This document shows positions 1 through 8,753 of a DNA stretch of 45,718 nt, piece by piece. The notes under the pieces are model-generated. The model saw nothing but the letters and a program-made list of their open reading frames with translations, ran no database searches and was not told the origin of the DNA. The position numbers and the translations under genes are program-made. Source of the DNA: Oscillospiraceae bacterium (GTDB lineage: Bacteria > Bacillota > Clostridia > Oscillospirales > Ruminococcaceae); assembly GCA_022791315.1 (NCBI GenBank), contig JAAVYW010000034.1, positions 1 to 45,718 of the forward strand, in the 5' to 3' direction. Position 1 is the first letter of the stretch. The number at the start of each line of letters is the position of its first letter.

Positions 1-2
1 AT

Positions 3-320
3 TTCTGAACAAAACAGGGGGAAGGTCGGGAGGGCTTGGAAATAGAAAAAAAATAGGAAAAAGGTGTTGTGTTTGAGGTGAAGTGACCGAAAAGTGGTAA
101 TGAAGGCGGTCGGGAAGGGAACGCAAACTCGACAAAAATAGAAAAACCCCTTGTTCAGAAAAGTACACTTTTCTGAACAAGGGGTTTTTGGTTTGTGATG
201 TGGTGTGCAAAAAGTGAGAAATCCCCGATTTTTCAAAATCAGGGGTGAACTCCGCCCAAAAATCAACATAAATAGGGAATTGGATGGTGAAAGGGGATAT
301 TTTTGAACAAAACGGGGGAA
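3..320. repeat. Intergenic region with repeated TTYTGAACAA motifs
   Basis: This left-edge stretch before the first gene has no ORF I can support. It holds a short repeat: a 20-base unit beginning TTCTGAACAAAAC at 3 recurs at 301 as TTTTGAACAAAAC followed by a G run. The same TTCTGAACAA core is in the right arm of the inverted repeat at 142-189. A weaker inverted repeat built on CCCCGATTTT lies near 222-245. Whether these are an old mobile repeat or a decayed terminator array cannot be told from one locus. Confidence 0.5.
142..189. terminator. Perfect long inverted repeat, probable bidirectional terminator
   Basis: The arms at 142-164 and 167-189 are perfect 23-base reverse complements separated by two bases. 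The left arm starts with five A and the right arm ends with five T, so an RNA from either strand would form a very stable hairpin followed by or preceded by a U tract. It probably ends a gene lying left of the window and anything entering from the right. Confidence 0.75.
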
Positions 321-337
321 AAATCTGTCATAACGCA

Positions 338-367
338 TTGACTGGAAGGGAAAAGGGGTGGTATAAT
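338..367 (+). promoter_or_regulatory. Sigma-A promoter of the CofE-like gene
   Basis: TTGACT at 338-343 and TATAAT at 362-367 are 18 bases apart. The ribosome binding site AGGGGGAA and the ATG at 401 follow directly, so this promoter should drive the CofE-like gene. Confidence 0.7.
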
Positions 368-400
368 AAACTGTAATTTACCAAAATAGGGGGAATTTTC

Positions 401-1588
401 ATGGCAGGTACAATTTCCAGGGGGATTAAGGCGCCCATTGTTCATCAGGGGGACGATATTGTCAAAATCGTGGCCGACGCTGTGCTGGCCCAGGCCCAGG
501 CAGAGGGCTTTGCCCTGCATGACCGGGATGTGGTTTGCGTCACCGAGTCCGTTGTGGCCCGGGCAGACGGCAACTACGCCACCACCGACGACATTGCAGC
601 CGATGTCAAGGCCAAGCTGGGCGGCGGCACGGTGGGGGTGGTGTTCCCCATTCTCAGCCGCAACCGCTTTGCCATCTGCCTGCGGGGGATTGCCCGGGGC
701 GCAAAAAAGGTGGTTGTGATGCTCAGCTACCCCTCCGACGAGGTGGGCAACGCCCTGGTGGACCTGGATGCGCTGGATGACAGCGGGGTCAACCCCTATT
801 CCGATGTGCTGGAGGCAGAGGAATTCCACAAGCTCTTTGGCCATCCCAAGCATCCCTTTACCGGCATGGACTATATTGAATACTACGCCTCCCTCATCCG
901 GGAAGAGGGAGCAGAGGCCCAGGTGGTTTTAGCTAACCGCCCCGAGGCGATTTTGAACTATACCAAGCAGGTGCTCTGCTGCGACATCCACTCCAAGGAG
1001 CGCACAGCCCGGCGCATCAAGGCCGCAGGCGGCGAAACCGTGCTCACCCTGGCCGATATCCTCAAAGAGCCGGTAAACGGCAGCGGCTATAACAGCGAAT
1101 GCGGCCTCTTGGGCTCCAACAAGGCCACCGAGAGCACCATCAAGCTGTTCCCCAAAAACGCCCAGGCCGTGGCAAACGCCATCCAGGCGGAGCTGCTGGC
1201 CCGTACCGGCAAGCACGTGGAGGCCATGGTATACGGCGACGGCGCCTTCAAAGACCCGGTGGGCAAAATCTGGGAACTGGCTGACCCGGTGGTCTCCCCC
1301 GGCTTCACGGAGGGCCTGAGCGGCCTGCCCAAGGAGCTGAAGCTAAAATACCTGGCGGACAACGACTTCGCCGGCCTCTCCGGCGAGGAGCTGCAAAACG
1401 CCATCAAGGCCCGCATCCGGGAAAAATCCGCCGAGCTCACCGACAAGAACAACATGGTTGCCCAGGGCACTACGCCCCGCCGTCTCACCGATTTAATCGG
1501 CTCCCTCTGCGACCTCACCAGCGGCAGCGGCGACAAGGGCACCCCCATTGTCCTGGTGCAAAACTATTTCAACAACTACGCCGACTAA
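401..1588 (+). CDS. Coenzyme F420-0:L-glutamate ligase-like protein (CofE family)
   Basis: The 395-residue protein resembles the CofE family, which in archaea and actinobacteria adds glutamate to the lactyl side chain of coenzyme F420 using GTP. The N-terminal part has the family's DVVCVTESVVARADG segment at about residues 43-57. The protein is longer than archaeal CofE (about 250 residues), as in the clostridial branch of the family, whose members occur in organisms not known to make F420. The start is set by AGGGGGAATTTTC just before the ATG. It stands alone with its own promoter, and no other F420 gene is in the window. The real substrate may be another gamma-glutamyl acceptor. The family call is fairly sure, the reaction is not. 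Confidence 0.7.
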   Translation: MAGTISRGIKAPIVHQGDDIVKIVADAVLAQAQAEGFALHDRDVVCVTESVVARADGNYATTDDIAADVKAKLGGGTVGVVFPILSRNRFAICLRGIARGAKKVVVMLSYPSDEVGNALVDLDALDDSGVNPYSDVLEAEEFHKLFGHPKHPFTGMDYIEYYASLIREEGAEAQVVLANRPEAILNYTKQVLCCDIHSKERTARRIKAAGGETVLTLADILKEPVNGSGYNSECGLLGSNKATESTIKLFPKNAQAVANAIQAELLARTGKHVEAMVYGDGAFKDPVGKIWELADPVVSPGFTEGLSGLPKELKLKYLADNDFAGLSGEELQNAIKARIREKSAELTDKNNMVAQGTTPRRLTDLIGSLCDLTSGSGDKGTPIVLVQNYFNNYAD

Positions 1589-1625
1589 CCGGTTTTCCGC
1601 CCCCTCTGAGCAAAGGCAATTCTTC

Positions 1626-1652
1626 CAAGGCCAAGCCACCGGCTTGGCCTTG
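1626..1652 (+). terminator. Hairpin after the CofE-like gene
   Basis: A 12-base perfect stem (1626-1637 with 1641-1652) and a three-base loop lie 37 bases after the stop codon. The T tract behind it is short (GTTTCCCC), so termination may be incomplete. Confidence 0.5.
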
Positions 1653-1678
1653 CCTGTTTCCCCTCCCCCGAGCATCCC

Positions 1679-3034
1679 ATGAAAGAGACTGATACTGCTA
1701 TGCTGTTGTTTCAAAATTTTTTGCTAGGGTTTTTGGATACTTTGACAGGGCACTTGATACTGGTGTCCTACCTGCTGGCCGTGACAGATGAGCGGGCTAT
1801 TGGGAAAAGGCTGAAAAAACTGCCCCCGCTGCTCCTGTCCCCCCTGGTTGCCAGCTTGGCCGCCCTTTGGCTCTATGCTGTCCCGGTATTCCATGCCCTC
1901 CGGTATTTCGCCGGTTCCCTCCTCATCCTCGCCATGTGCACCCTATGGGTGATGTGGGCGTGGCGGTGGAGTTTCTGGCAGGCCCTTTCCGCCACGTGTA
2001 TGGCCGCCATCCTGCAAGTGGCTACCACTGCCCTGTTTCAGATTTTATTTCTACTCTTTCCCTCCAGTTTGGGGCTGGACCTTGCCGCCATGGCCGCCAT
2101 CCTGGTTTTTTCCATAGCGGCTGCGGCCCTGCTGAAGCGGCTCCGTTTCGGCGCTTGGTTCCGGCTGCTGTTGGAGGACCGGTCCAGCCCCTGCCGGACT
2201 GCCATACTCCTCTTTTTGCTGGAAATCTCCATGGAGACATTCCTCATCCTGCAAAACGGCGTGGAGGGGCAATACCTGGCGGCATATTACCTATTGGGCG
2301 TTGTGCTGGTTTTGGTCATCATCGGGCTGATAGTCTATCTGGCCCGCCGGTTTGACGACAGCCGGACGCTTCAAATGCAGCGGGACATCATCGCCCAGCA
2401 GCAGCTCTATGAACAGAGCCTGGAGGAGATTCGGCAGGAAGTGCGCTCGTTCCGGCACGACTACAAAAACCTCCTGGCAGGCCTGTCCCAGCAGGCAGAG
2501 GAGGGGGAGCTCTGGGCGCTGCGCACTGCCCTCTCGGAATTGGACGCGGGGTTTGACCGGCATCTGGGGGAAAAAATCCAGCTGTCTGCCCAAATCGGCA
2601 ACCTGCGCATCCCCCAGGTGCGCAGCCTTCTCCTGAGCAAGCTCACCGATATGCAGGGCAAGGGCGTGGCCTATCGCCTGGAGGTGCTCTATCCTGTAGA
2701 AGATGTGTCCCTAAACGCATGGGATTTTGTCCGCTGCCTGGGGCTGCTGGTGGACAACGCCATAGAGGCCGCGCTGGATACCCCACAGCCCTGGGTGGAA
2801 ATCATCCTGCTGGCCCAGGGACGGCGGGTGTTTCTCCGGGTGTCAAACCCCTATGTAAACCCCATTGACCCGGGGAAACTGTGGGACACCGGCTGGTCCA
2901 CCAAGGGGGCGGGACGGGGCCTGGGCCTCCCCAGCTACCAGCGCATTTTGGAGAACTATCCCAACGCCTCCACCGGCACCAGCTGGGAGGGCGGCGTATT
3001 TGTACAGGAGCTGACAGTGGAGGGCAGGCCATGA
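1679..3034 (+). CDS. AgrC-type sensor histidine kinase (GHKL ATPase)
   Basis: The membrane sensor kinase has 451 residues. About the first 220 are hydrophobic and form several transmembrane helices. A short coiled linker leads to the phosphoacceptor box with FRHDYKN, His260. The C-terminal GHKL ATPase domain has the N box DNAIEAALD near residue 359 and the glycine box GRGLGLPS near 412. This is the layout of AgrC/peptide-sensing kinases that pair with LytTR regulators, and such a regulator follows with an ATGA overlap. No AgrB or AgrD-like peptide gene is nearby, so the signal is unknown. The ribosome binding site is weak; the in-frame ATG at 1700 is an alternative start. Confidence 0.85.
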   Translation: MKETDTAMLLFQNFLLGFLDTLTGHLILVSYLLAVTDERAIGKRLKKLPPLLLSPLVASLAALWLYAVPVFHALRYFAGSLLILAMCTLWVMWAWRWSFWQALSATCMAAILQVATTALFQILFLLFPSSLGLDLAAMAAILVFSIAAAALLKRLRFGAWFRLLLEDRSSPCRTAILLFLLEISMETFLILQNGVEGQYLAAYYLLGVVLVLVIIGLIVYLARRFDDSRTLQMQRDIIAQQQLYEQSLEEIRQEVRSFRHDYKNLLAGLSQQAEEGELWALRTALSELDAGFDRHLGEKIQLSAQIGNLRIPQVRSLLLSKLTDMQGKGVAYRLEVLYPVEDVSLNAWDFVRCLGLLVDNAIEAALDTPQPWVEIILLAQGRRVFLRVSNPYVNPIDPGKLWDTGWSTKGAGRGLGLPSYQRILENYPNASTGTSWEGGVFVQELTVEGRP

Positions 3035-3768
3035 TTGGGATTTATCTCTGCGACGACGACAGCTCGGTCCGGCACCAAATCCAGACCGCCCTGGAATGGA
3101 AAATTTTTGTGGAAAACTATGATATGAAGGTTGTGTGCAGTGCCGCCAATGCCCAGGAGCTGCTGGCCGCAGCGGAAAACGAGAGGCATGGGATTTACTT
3201 TCTGGACGTGGAGCTGGGGGACAGCGAATGGGACGGTTTCCGGCTGGGGCAGGAGCTGCGGCGGCGGGACCCCCACAGCACGCTGGTCTATATCACCAGC
3301 TACGGCGATTTGGCCTGGCGCACCTTCCAATACCATCTGGAGGCCTTTGACTACATTGTCAAAGGCCAGTCGCCGGTTGGGCCGTCTGCATCCCAGTGCC
3401 TGGGCGAGATACAGGAGCGCCTGTTGGCGGAGCGCCAGGACCCGGCTGAGATATTCACGCTGCGGACAGGGGAAACGGTGTGCCATGTCCCCCTGGGCAA
3501 TATCCTCTTTTTTGAAACCGCCCCCGTCCCCCACCATGTCCTGCTCCACACCCCCACCAGCCGGATGGATTTTGTGGGCAGCCTCAATGAGCTGGAAGCC
3601 CAGCTGGGGGGCCGCTTTATCCGCACGCACCGGGCCTATCTGGTGGCGGCGGATAAGATTGAAACCGTGGATTTAAAGCACAATAGGCTGTGGGCCGGCG
3701 GCTATGAGTGCCTGCTTTCCCGGGCCGGGAAGGCAGAGCTTCGCAAAAAACTGGGAGGGAGCCTGTGA
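3031..3768 (+). CDS. LytTR-family response regulator
   Basis: The 245-residue protein has an N-terminal receiver domain with acidic residues in LCDDDSS and a phosphoacceptor Asp59 in YFLDVELGD. A C-terminal LytTR DNA-binding domain covers roughly residues 145-245, including the typical GRFIRTHRAYLV segment. The ATG overlaps the stop of the kinase gene (ATGA), which sets the start and implies translational coupling. Longer readings of this frame start inside the kinase and lack homology. It should be phosphorylated by the upstream kinase. A pair of direct repeats spaced as LytTR sites lies just past its stop codon, so the small downstream gene is a likely target. Confidence 0.88.
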   Translation: MIGIYLCDDDSSVRHQIQTALEWKIFVENYDMKVVCSAANAQELLAAAENERHGIYFLDVELGDSEWDGFRLGQELRRRDPHSTLVYITSYGDLAWRTFQYHLEAFDYIVKGQSPVGPSASQCLGEIQERLLAERQDPAEIFTLRTGETVCHVPLGNILFFETAPVPHHVLLHTPTSRMDFVGSLNELEAQLGGRFIRTHRAYLVAADKIETVDLKHNRLWAGGYECLLSRAGKAELRKKLGGSL

Positions 3769-3783
3769 GGCCCCTCCCTGTCT

Positions 3784-3815
3784 ATTTAGGAAAATTTCCT
3801 GCCCATTCAGGAAAT
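3784..3815 (+). promoter_or_regulatory. Candidate LytTR binding site (two direct repeats)
   Basis: ATTTAGGAAAA at 3784 and ATTCAGGAAAT at 3805 are imperfect direct repeats 21 bases apart, two helical turns. LytTR regulators such as AgrA bind pairs of direct repeats with this period. A possible -10 (TTATGCT near 3842) lies about 30 bases downstream, which suits activation of the small gene at 3889. No strong -35 is present, as expected for an activated promoter. Confidence 0.4.
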
Positions 3816-3888
3816 GGGAACCACGCGGCTGTGTTTTTGTGTTATGCTTGCCCTGGCAAACGACAGGACGGGAAAGGAGCGTGAGCGC

Positions 3889-4074
3889 ATGGCAAAGGAG
3901 CGTTTTGTAGAAGTCTATAACCAGGGCCTCTTAAATGTGGCAAAGGTCATTGTGGATACGGAAACCGGCGTAAACTACCTGATGGCTTCCCACAATAAAG
4001 TACAGGGCACCGGGTTGACCGTTTTGGTCGGCCAGGATGGCAAGCCCGTTGTCACCCCCCTCCCCATCCAGTGA
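3889..4074 (+). CDS. Small DUF6440-like protein
   Basis: This 61-residue protein begins MAKERFVEVYNQG and contains DTETGVNYL and a C-terminal DGKPVVTPL. That pattern matches the small DUF6440-type proteins of clostridia, whose function is unknown. The ATG at 3889 follows AAAGGAGCGTGAGCGC, a good ribosome binding site. A longer frame from 3814 adds residues with no matching ribosome binding site. It has no signal peptide or membrane segment. The position behind the LytTR regulator and its candidate binding sites suggests it is part of that regulon. Confidence 0.65.
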   Translation: MAKERFVEVYNQGLLNVAKVIVDTETGVNYLMASHNKVQGTGLTVLVGQDGKPVVTPLPIQ

Positions 4075-4191
4075 AGGGACCTACAGGGACACAAACTCAT
4101 GGGCAATATCTCCTGTCTGTTTGCCAATTTGCCTGTTATCCGGATACTATCCGGTGAAAATAGAGGGAAGGAAAATTCCCCCAGAACAGCC

Positions 4192-4232
4192 AAATCCCCC
4201 CGGCCCTTTTCTGGGCTCGGAGGGATTTTTTC
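4192..4232 (+). terminator. Terminator between convergent genes
   Basis: An imperfect GC-rich stem (about 4192-4206 with 4212-4227, GCCC/GGGC at the tip) is followed by a run of T at 4226-4231. It would end rightward transcription of the LytTR cluster before the convergent histidine kinase gene. Confidence 0.5.
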
Positions 4233-4234
4233 AT

Positions 4235-5395
4235 TCAGTCCCTCTTCAACGGCTGGACGCCAGAGAGGAACACATACACCGGGGAAAACCGGTTTTCCAG
4301 GTAGGGGGACGGCGGAATGGCGCGGAACTCGCCGCTGGGGGGCGGCAGCGGGGGTTCCAGCTCCTGCCGCAGCGGCAGGCTGAGGGAGACCGTGGTGCCC
4401 ACCCCCAGGGTGGAGGAGAGGGCCACTGTGCCGCCGTGCAGCTGCAAAATCCGCTTTACCACGCCCAGGCCAAGGCCGTAGCCAGCGGGCGCGGTGCCGT
4501 CCTCCCCCAGGGCCAGGGGGGAAAAGGCGTTCTGCACCTGGTCGGCATCCATGCCGCAGCCGGAATCCGAGACCGCCAGCAGCGCATGGTCCCCCCTGCG
4601 GGAGAGGGCAATCCGCACCGTGCCCCCCTCATAGGAGTGGTTGGCGGCGTTGAGCAGCAGGTTGAGCAGGGCAATGTCCAGCCGCACAAAGTCGGCGCAG
4701 GCCTCCAATGTCTTCATCTCCGGGGCAAATTCCAGCGACAGCCCCGCCCCCAGGAAAAAGAGATTGGCCGCATCGCAAAGCGTCTGAATCCGGGCCACCA
4801 AATCCTCTTTGTGGATGTCGGGGACAGCCGTGCCCCCCATGCACCGGGAGTACTCCGACAGGTTGATGAGCCCCGCCAGCATGGCATAGGACTGCTCTGT
4901 CATCAGCCGCACATATTCCAAGGGCAGCCGGCCGGTGGTGGTGGTTTCCAGCCGCTGCACCAGCGGGTCGATAAGGGAGAAAATCTGTGTCAGCGGCTCC
5001 CGCAGATGGGCAACCGCCAAATCCACCACCTGCCCGGCATAGTCTTTGGCGGCGTAGACCCCCTCGTCGCCCTTTTTGAGCACCGGCAGCACCCGTCCCT
5101 CAACGCCCCGGAGCCTCCCCAGCACAAAGTGGGGAGTGAGGGTCAGTTCCAGCTCCTCGCCCAGGAAACGGTGCTGCACTACCCGCAGCACCTCGCCCCG
5201 GTTCAGCTTCCCCAGCAGCTCCTGCCCGCTCTCCCCAAAAAAGACCTCCTGCAAATAGTCCTCATTGCACAGCAGCGGCGCCTTTTCCCGCGCATAGTCA
5301 TTGGCCCAGCAAATCCGCCACTCGGTATCAAAGAGCAGCACCGGCATCGGGCTGCTTCGGTACAGCGCACCCATGTTCTGAATCAGTGCGTTCAT
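4235..5395 (-). CDS. Soluble PAS-like sensor histidine kinase
   Basis: The 386-residue kinase has no transmembrane helix, so it should act in the cytoplasm. Residues 1-110 look like a degenerate PAS sensor (MPVLLFDTEWRICWAND). The dimerisation box has His130 in AVAHLREPLTQI, with the His-x-x-x-Pro pattern of HisKA domains. The ATPase domain has the N box NLLLNAANHS (Asn249), the G1 box DSGCGM at 277-282 and the G2 box GYGLGLGVV from 305. No response regulator gene is adjacent, so it is an orphan kinase. The start follows GGGGGATGAACT. A promoter candidate lies at 5542-5570. Confidence 0.85.
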   Translation of the reverse strand: MNALIQNMGALYRSSPMPVLLFDTEWRICWANDYAREKAPLLCNEDYLQEVFFGESGQELLGKLNRGEVLRVVQHRFLGEELELTLTPHFVLGRLRGVEGRVLPVLKKGDEGVYAAKDYAGQVVDLAVAHLREPLTQIFSLIDPLVQRLETTTTGRLPLEYVRLMTEQSYAMLAGLINLSEYSRCMGGTAVPDIHKEDLVARIQTLCDAANLFFLGAGLSLEFAPEMKTLEACADFVRLDIALLNLLLNAANHSYEGGTVRIALSRRGDHALLAVSDSGCGMDADQVQNAFSPLALGEDGTAPAGYGLGLGVVKRILQLHGGTVALSSTLGVGTTVSLSLPLRQELEPPLPPPSGEFRAIPPSPYLENRFSPVYVFLSGVQPLKRD

Positions 5396-5541
5396 AGTTC
5401 ATCCCCCATTCCGAGCCGGTCGGCCCATTCACTGTTTTCCGCTCCTGGAAAGCCGTAATAGTATTGATAGTCCTTCCATGAATATGCGCCGGGAAAAGCA
5501 GCGGTTCCCCCGGCAAAAGCCCTCTCTTCTTAATCCGCATC

Positions 5542-5570
5542 ATTATAACACAAATCTCGCCCTTTTCCAA
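5542..5570 (-). promoter_or_regulatory. Leftward promoter of the histidine kinase
   Basis: On the minus strand TTGGAA (5565-5570) and TATAAT (5542-5547) are 17 bases apart, about 150 bases before the histidine kinase start. Confidence 0.5.
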
Positions 5571-5815
5571 CAAAAAATAGAAAAGTTCCCTCCTGCCAAG
5601 ATAATTTTTCCCATCGCACAAATTTCACCGCTTTCGAGACAAAAATTCCCCCGATTTGCCGTTTTTTGCCCCGTTTTTGTGCTGCAAAGGCAAAAACAGC
5701 AACTTTGTTCATAGCAAAAATTCTGGTTTTGCAGCGGGTCCCCCCTTAATATTTGTAATCTTTGACGAAAATTCCGGTTCCCAAAACTGCGGGGGGAAAA
5801 TTGCGGGAAAGGGAC

Positions 5816-5842
5816 TTGTATGTTTCCGATTTTTGGTATAAA
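5816..5842 (+). promoter_or_regulatory. Probable GAPDH promoter
   Basis: TTGTAT at 5816 and TATAAA at 5837-5842 are only 15 bases apart, but the -10 is preceded by TTTTTGG and continues as TATAAAAT. It is the best candidate upstream of the gene, which must be strongly expressed. Confidence 0.4.
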
Positions 5843-5880
5843 ATAAGGACATGCAAAGACATGGTTTTACTAAATCATGA

Positions 5881-6921
<1,041 letters not shown>

Positions 6922-6935
6922 GCATACTCGTTTTC

Positions 6936-6970
6936 AGCCCCTCTCCGGGTTCCCTGGAGAGGGGCTTTTC
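6936..6970 (+). terminator. GAPDH terminator
   Basis: An 11-base stem (AGCCCCTCTCC at 6936-6946 with its complement at 6956-6966) followed by TTTT ends the GAPDH transcript before the convergent regulator gene. Confidence 0.75.
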
Positions 6971-6978
6971 CCATACCC

Positions 6979-7269
6979 TTATTCCCCCCTGCCCCGCTGC
7001 ATATAGTCCAGCAGGTCATAGAGCAGCTTCACTTCCTGCTGGTCAAGCCCCAATAGGGAGAGGGAGGGCTCGCATTCCACCCCCAGCAGATAGTCTGTGG
7101 AAACATGGAAAATGCGGGCCATGTCCACAATATACTGGGTGGTCGGGGTGGAAATCCCCATCTCCCACGCATTCACGCTGGACCGCGTCACTCCCAGCCG
7201 CCGGGACAGCTGCGACTGGGAAATCCCAAACCGCTGCCGCAATTCTTTGATTTTATCCGCTATTGCCAT
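6979..7269 (-). CDS. XRE-family transcriptional regulator
   Basis: This 96-residue protein has an N-terminal Cro/C1 helix-turn-helix (IKELRQRFGISQSQLSRRLG, then VTRSSVNAWEMG, about residues 7-40) and a DYLLG motif near 65. The C-terminal part ends in LLYDLLDYMQRGRGE, perhaps a dimerisation helix. The ATG at 7269 is preceded on its strand by GAGGGGGTGAGAACG. A GTG nine bases upstream is part of that ribosome binding region and is less likely. It stands alone and targets are unknown. Confidence 0.85.
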   Translation of the reverse strand: MAIADKIKELRQRFGISQSQLSRRLGVTRSSVNAWEMGISTPTTQYIVDMARIFHVSTDYLLGVECEPSLSLLGLDQQEVKLLYDLLDYMQRGRGE

Positions 7270-7341
7270 CGTTCTCACCCCCTCATGATAAGGGTATAAT
7301 ACAATTGTCGCCTAGTCATTATCACTATATGTATATTTTAA

Positions 7342-7370
7342 TTGACAACCCAACCGGAATATGGTATCCT
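7342..7370 (+). promoter_or_regulatory. Promoter of the small lipoprotein gene
   Basis: TTGACA at 7342-7347 and TATCCT at 7365-7370 are 17 bases apart, about 75 bases before the start at 7446. Confidence 0.6.
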
Positions 7371-7445
7371 GAAAATCAAGTTCCCTGCCCGCAAAATTTG
7401 TCGAAGAGGGGCTAGGGGCGGGATATTGCACAAGGAAGTGATACC

Positions 7446-7637
7446 ATGAAACGCCTCACAGCGGCGGCGCTGTGCATGCTGTGCCTGAGCGGCTGCGGCC
7501 TCTCCCGCCGGGAGAACACCCTTCACCTCCTACAGGCCCAGGTGGAGGTCCTCAAGCTGGAAAACCTGGCCCTGGAAGAACGCCTTTTGCGCCTGGAGCA
7601 GCGCCTGCAATCCCTGGAAACCCCGAAAACAGAATAA
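7446..7637 (+). CDS. Small coiled-coil lipoprotein
   Basis: The 63-residue protein starts with a lipoprotein signal peptide ending in the lipobox LSGC (Cys17). The mature part is one leucine-rich heptad helix (VLKLENLALEERLLRLEQ and onward), so it should be a short coiled coil anchored outside the cell membrane. The layout recalls small Lpp-like proteins, but no family is recognised. The ribosome binding site is AAGGAAGTGATACC. It has its own promoter and no operon partner. Confidence 0.7.
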   Translation: MKRLTAAALCMLCLSGCGLSRRENTLHLLQAQVEVLKLENLALEERLLRLEQRLQSLETPKTE

Positions 7638-7708
7638 GATATTTCCCCTCCCCTTTTCAGGACAAAATGTTTCTCGTTAAAATATTATCGAAAAACATTA
7701 AAAATTTA

Positions 7709-7738
7709 TTGACAAACATTGTGTTCCTGTGATATGAT
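7709..7738 (+). promoter_or_regulatory. Promoter of the DUF2975/HTH pair
   Basis: TTGACA at 7709-7714 and TATGAT at 7733-7738 are 18 bases apart, 55 bases before the DUF2975 start codon. Confidence 0.7.
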
Positions 7739-7793
7739 AGCTCTCGAAGGCGGGCAGTGCCCGCACATTTTTCACAGGGAAAGGGAGAGAAAC

Positions 7794-8348
7794 ATGAACA
7801 ATACAGCATCGGCAAAGCTCAACAAATACGCAGGGATTTTGGCAGGCGTGATGGAGGCGCTGCACTGGATTGCCGCTGCCAGCATGGTGGCTTTGGGGAT
7901 TTGTGCTGCGGTCTCCTGGGATTGGCTTGATGGGATTTTCGCCCGAATCAACGAGCCGTCTTTGAGCACCTATGGCTTTGAAATCGTCGCCATGCAGGGC
8001 CGCTTGGAATCCCGGGCTGTCTGGCTCTTCGCCATTGCAGCAGTGGTTATCCTGGCGCTGATGGCCCTGGTGTGCCGCAATGTGCGGCTGATTTTAAAGC
8101 GCAGCCGCAGCGCCTCCCCCTTCCAGCAGGAGAACGTGCGTATGCTGCGGGAAATCGGCCTCTTCTTCCTGGCTATCCCGGTGGTCTCCCTGGCAATGAG
8201 CGTGCTGCTGCGCCTGCTGTTGGGCGATGCTGTGGAAGCCGCCACCCTGGACCCCACCCACTTTGTGATGGGCATCTTTATGCTCTGCCTCTCCCTGGCC
8301 TTTGACCACGGCGCGGCACTGGAAGCCGACACAGAGGGCCTGGTTTAG
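7794..8348 (+). CDS. DUF2975 family membrane protein
   Basis: The 184-residue protein has about four transmembrane helices (near 20-40, 75-95, 115-140 and 155-175), with LILKRSRSASPFQQENVRML between the second and third. This matches DUF2975 proteins, which usually sit beside a small YozG-type HTH regulator, as here. The role of the pair is unknown; it may sense a membrane signal. The ATG at 7794 follows AGGGAGAGAAAC. Confidence 0.8.
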   Translation: MNNTASAKLNKYAGILAGVMEALHWIAAASMVALGICAAVSWDWLDGIFARINEPSLSTYGFEIVAMQGRLESRAVWLFAIAAVVILALMALVCRNVRLILKRSRSASPFQQENVRMLREIGLFFLAIPVVSLAMSVLLRLLLGDAVEAATLDPTHFVMGIFMLCLSLAFDHGAALEADTEGLV

Positions 8349-8384
8349 CAGGCCGCAGCTAGGGAGAAAGGAAGGCTATCGAAA

Positions 8385-8603
8385 ATGGGGAAAATTGTAC
8401 TGCGTCTCGACCGTGTGATGGTTGAGAAAAAAATATCGTTAAATGAACTGGCCGGGCGGGTTGGCATCTCCAATGTGAACCTCTCCAAAATCAAAAACAA
8501 CCGGGTCACGGCCATCCGCTTTTCCACCTTGGCAGCGCTGTGCAAGGAGCTGCAGTGCAGCCCAGGCGATATCCTGGGCTATGAAGAGGAAACGCCGGAA
8601 TAG
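8385..8603 (+). CDS. Small HTH regulator, YozG-like, partner of DUF2975
   Basis: The 72-residue protein is almost entirely a Cro/C1-type helix-turn-helix: VEKKISLNELAGRVGIS, then NVNLSKIKNNRVTAIRFSTL. It ends in QCSPGDILGYEEE, as in YozG-type regulators. It lies 36 bases after the DUF2975 gene in the same transcript, which is the usual partnership. It probably controls its own operon, but no clear operator was identified. Confidence 0.85.
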   Translation: MGKIVLRLDRVMVEKKISLNELAGRVGISNVNLSKIKNNRVTAIRFSTLAALCKELQCSPGDILGYEEETPE

Positions 8604-8753
8604 CCAAACACCTGGCCCCCGCATAGAATAAAAACAGCCCCCTGCATTTTTGCAGCCAGCATTTTTTCACGCTCCCATGATTAAAGGAAGCTTTCCCGGC
8701 TCACAATAGAGACGGAAGGAGCTTCTTCCAAAAAAAATTTCGGAGTGAGTGAG

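Noticed and set aside
263-853. Long minus-strand frame of 196 codons over the CofE-like gene
   Set aside because: It is the shadow of a GC-rich gene on the other strand, has no ribosome binding site and no family resemblance.
4037-5458. 473-codon plus-strand frame opposite the histidine kinase
   Set aside because: Low-complexity shadow, rich in Gln, Pro and Gly; the minus strand encodes a clear kinase with all motifs.
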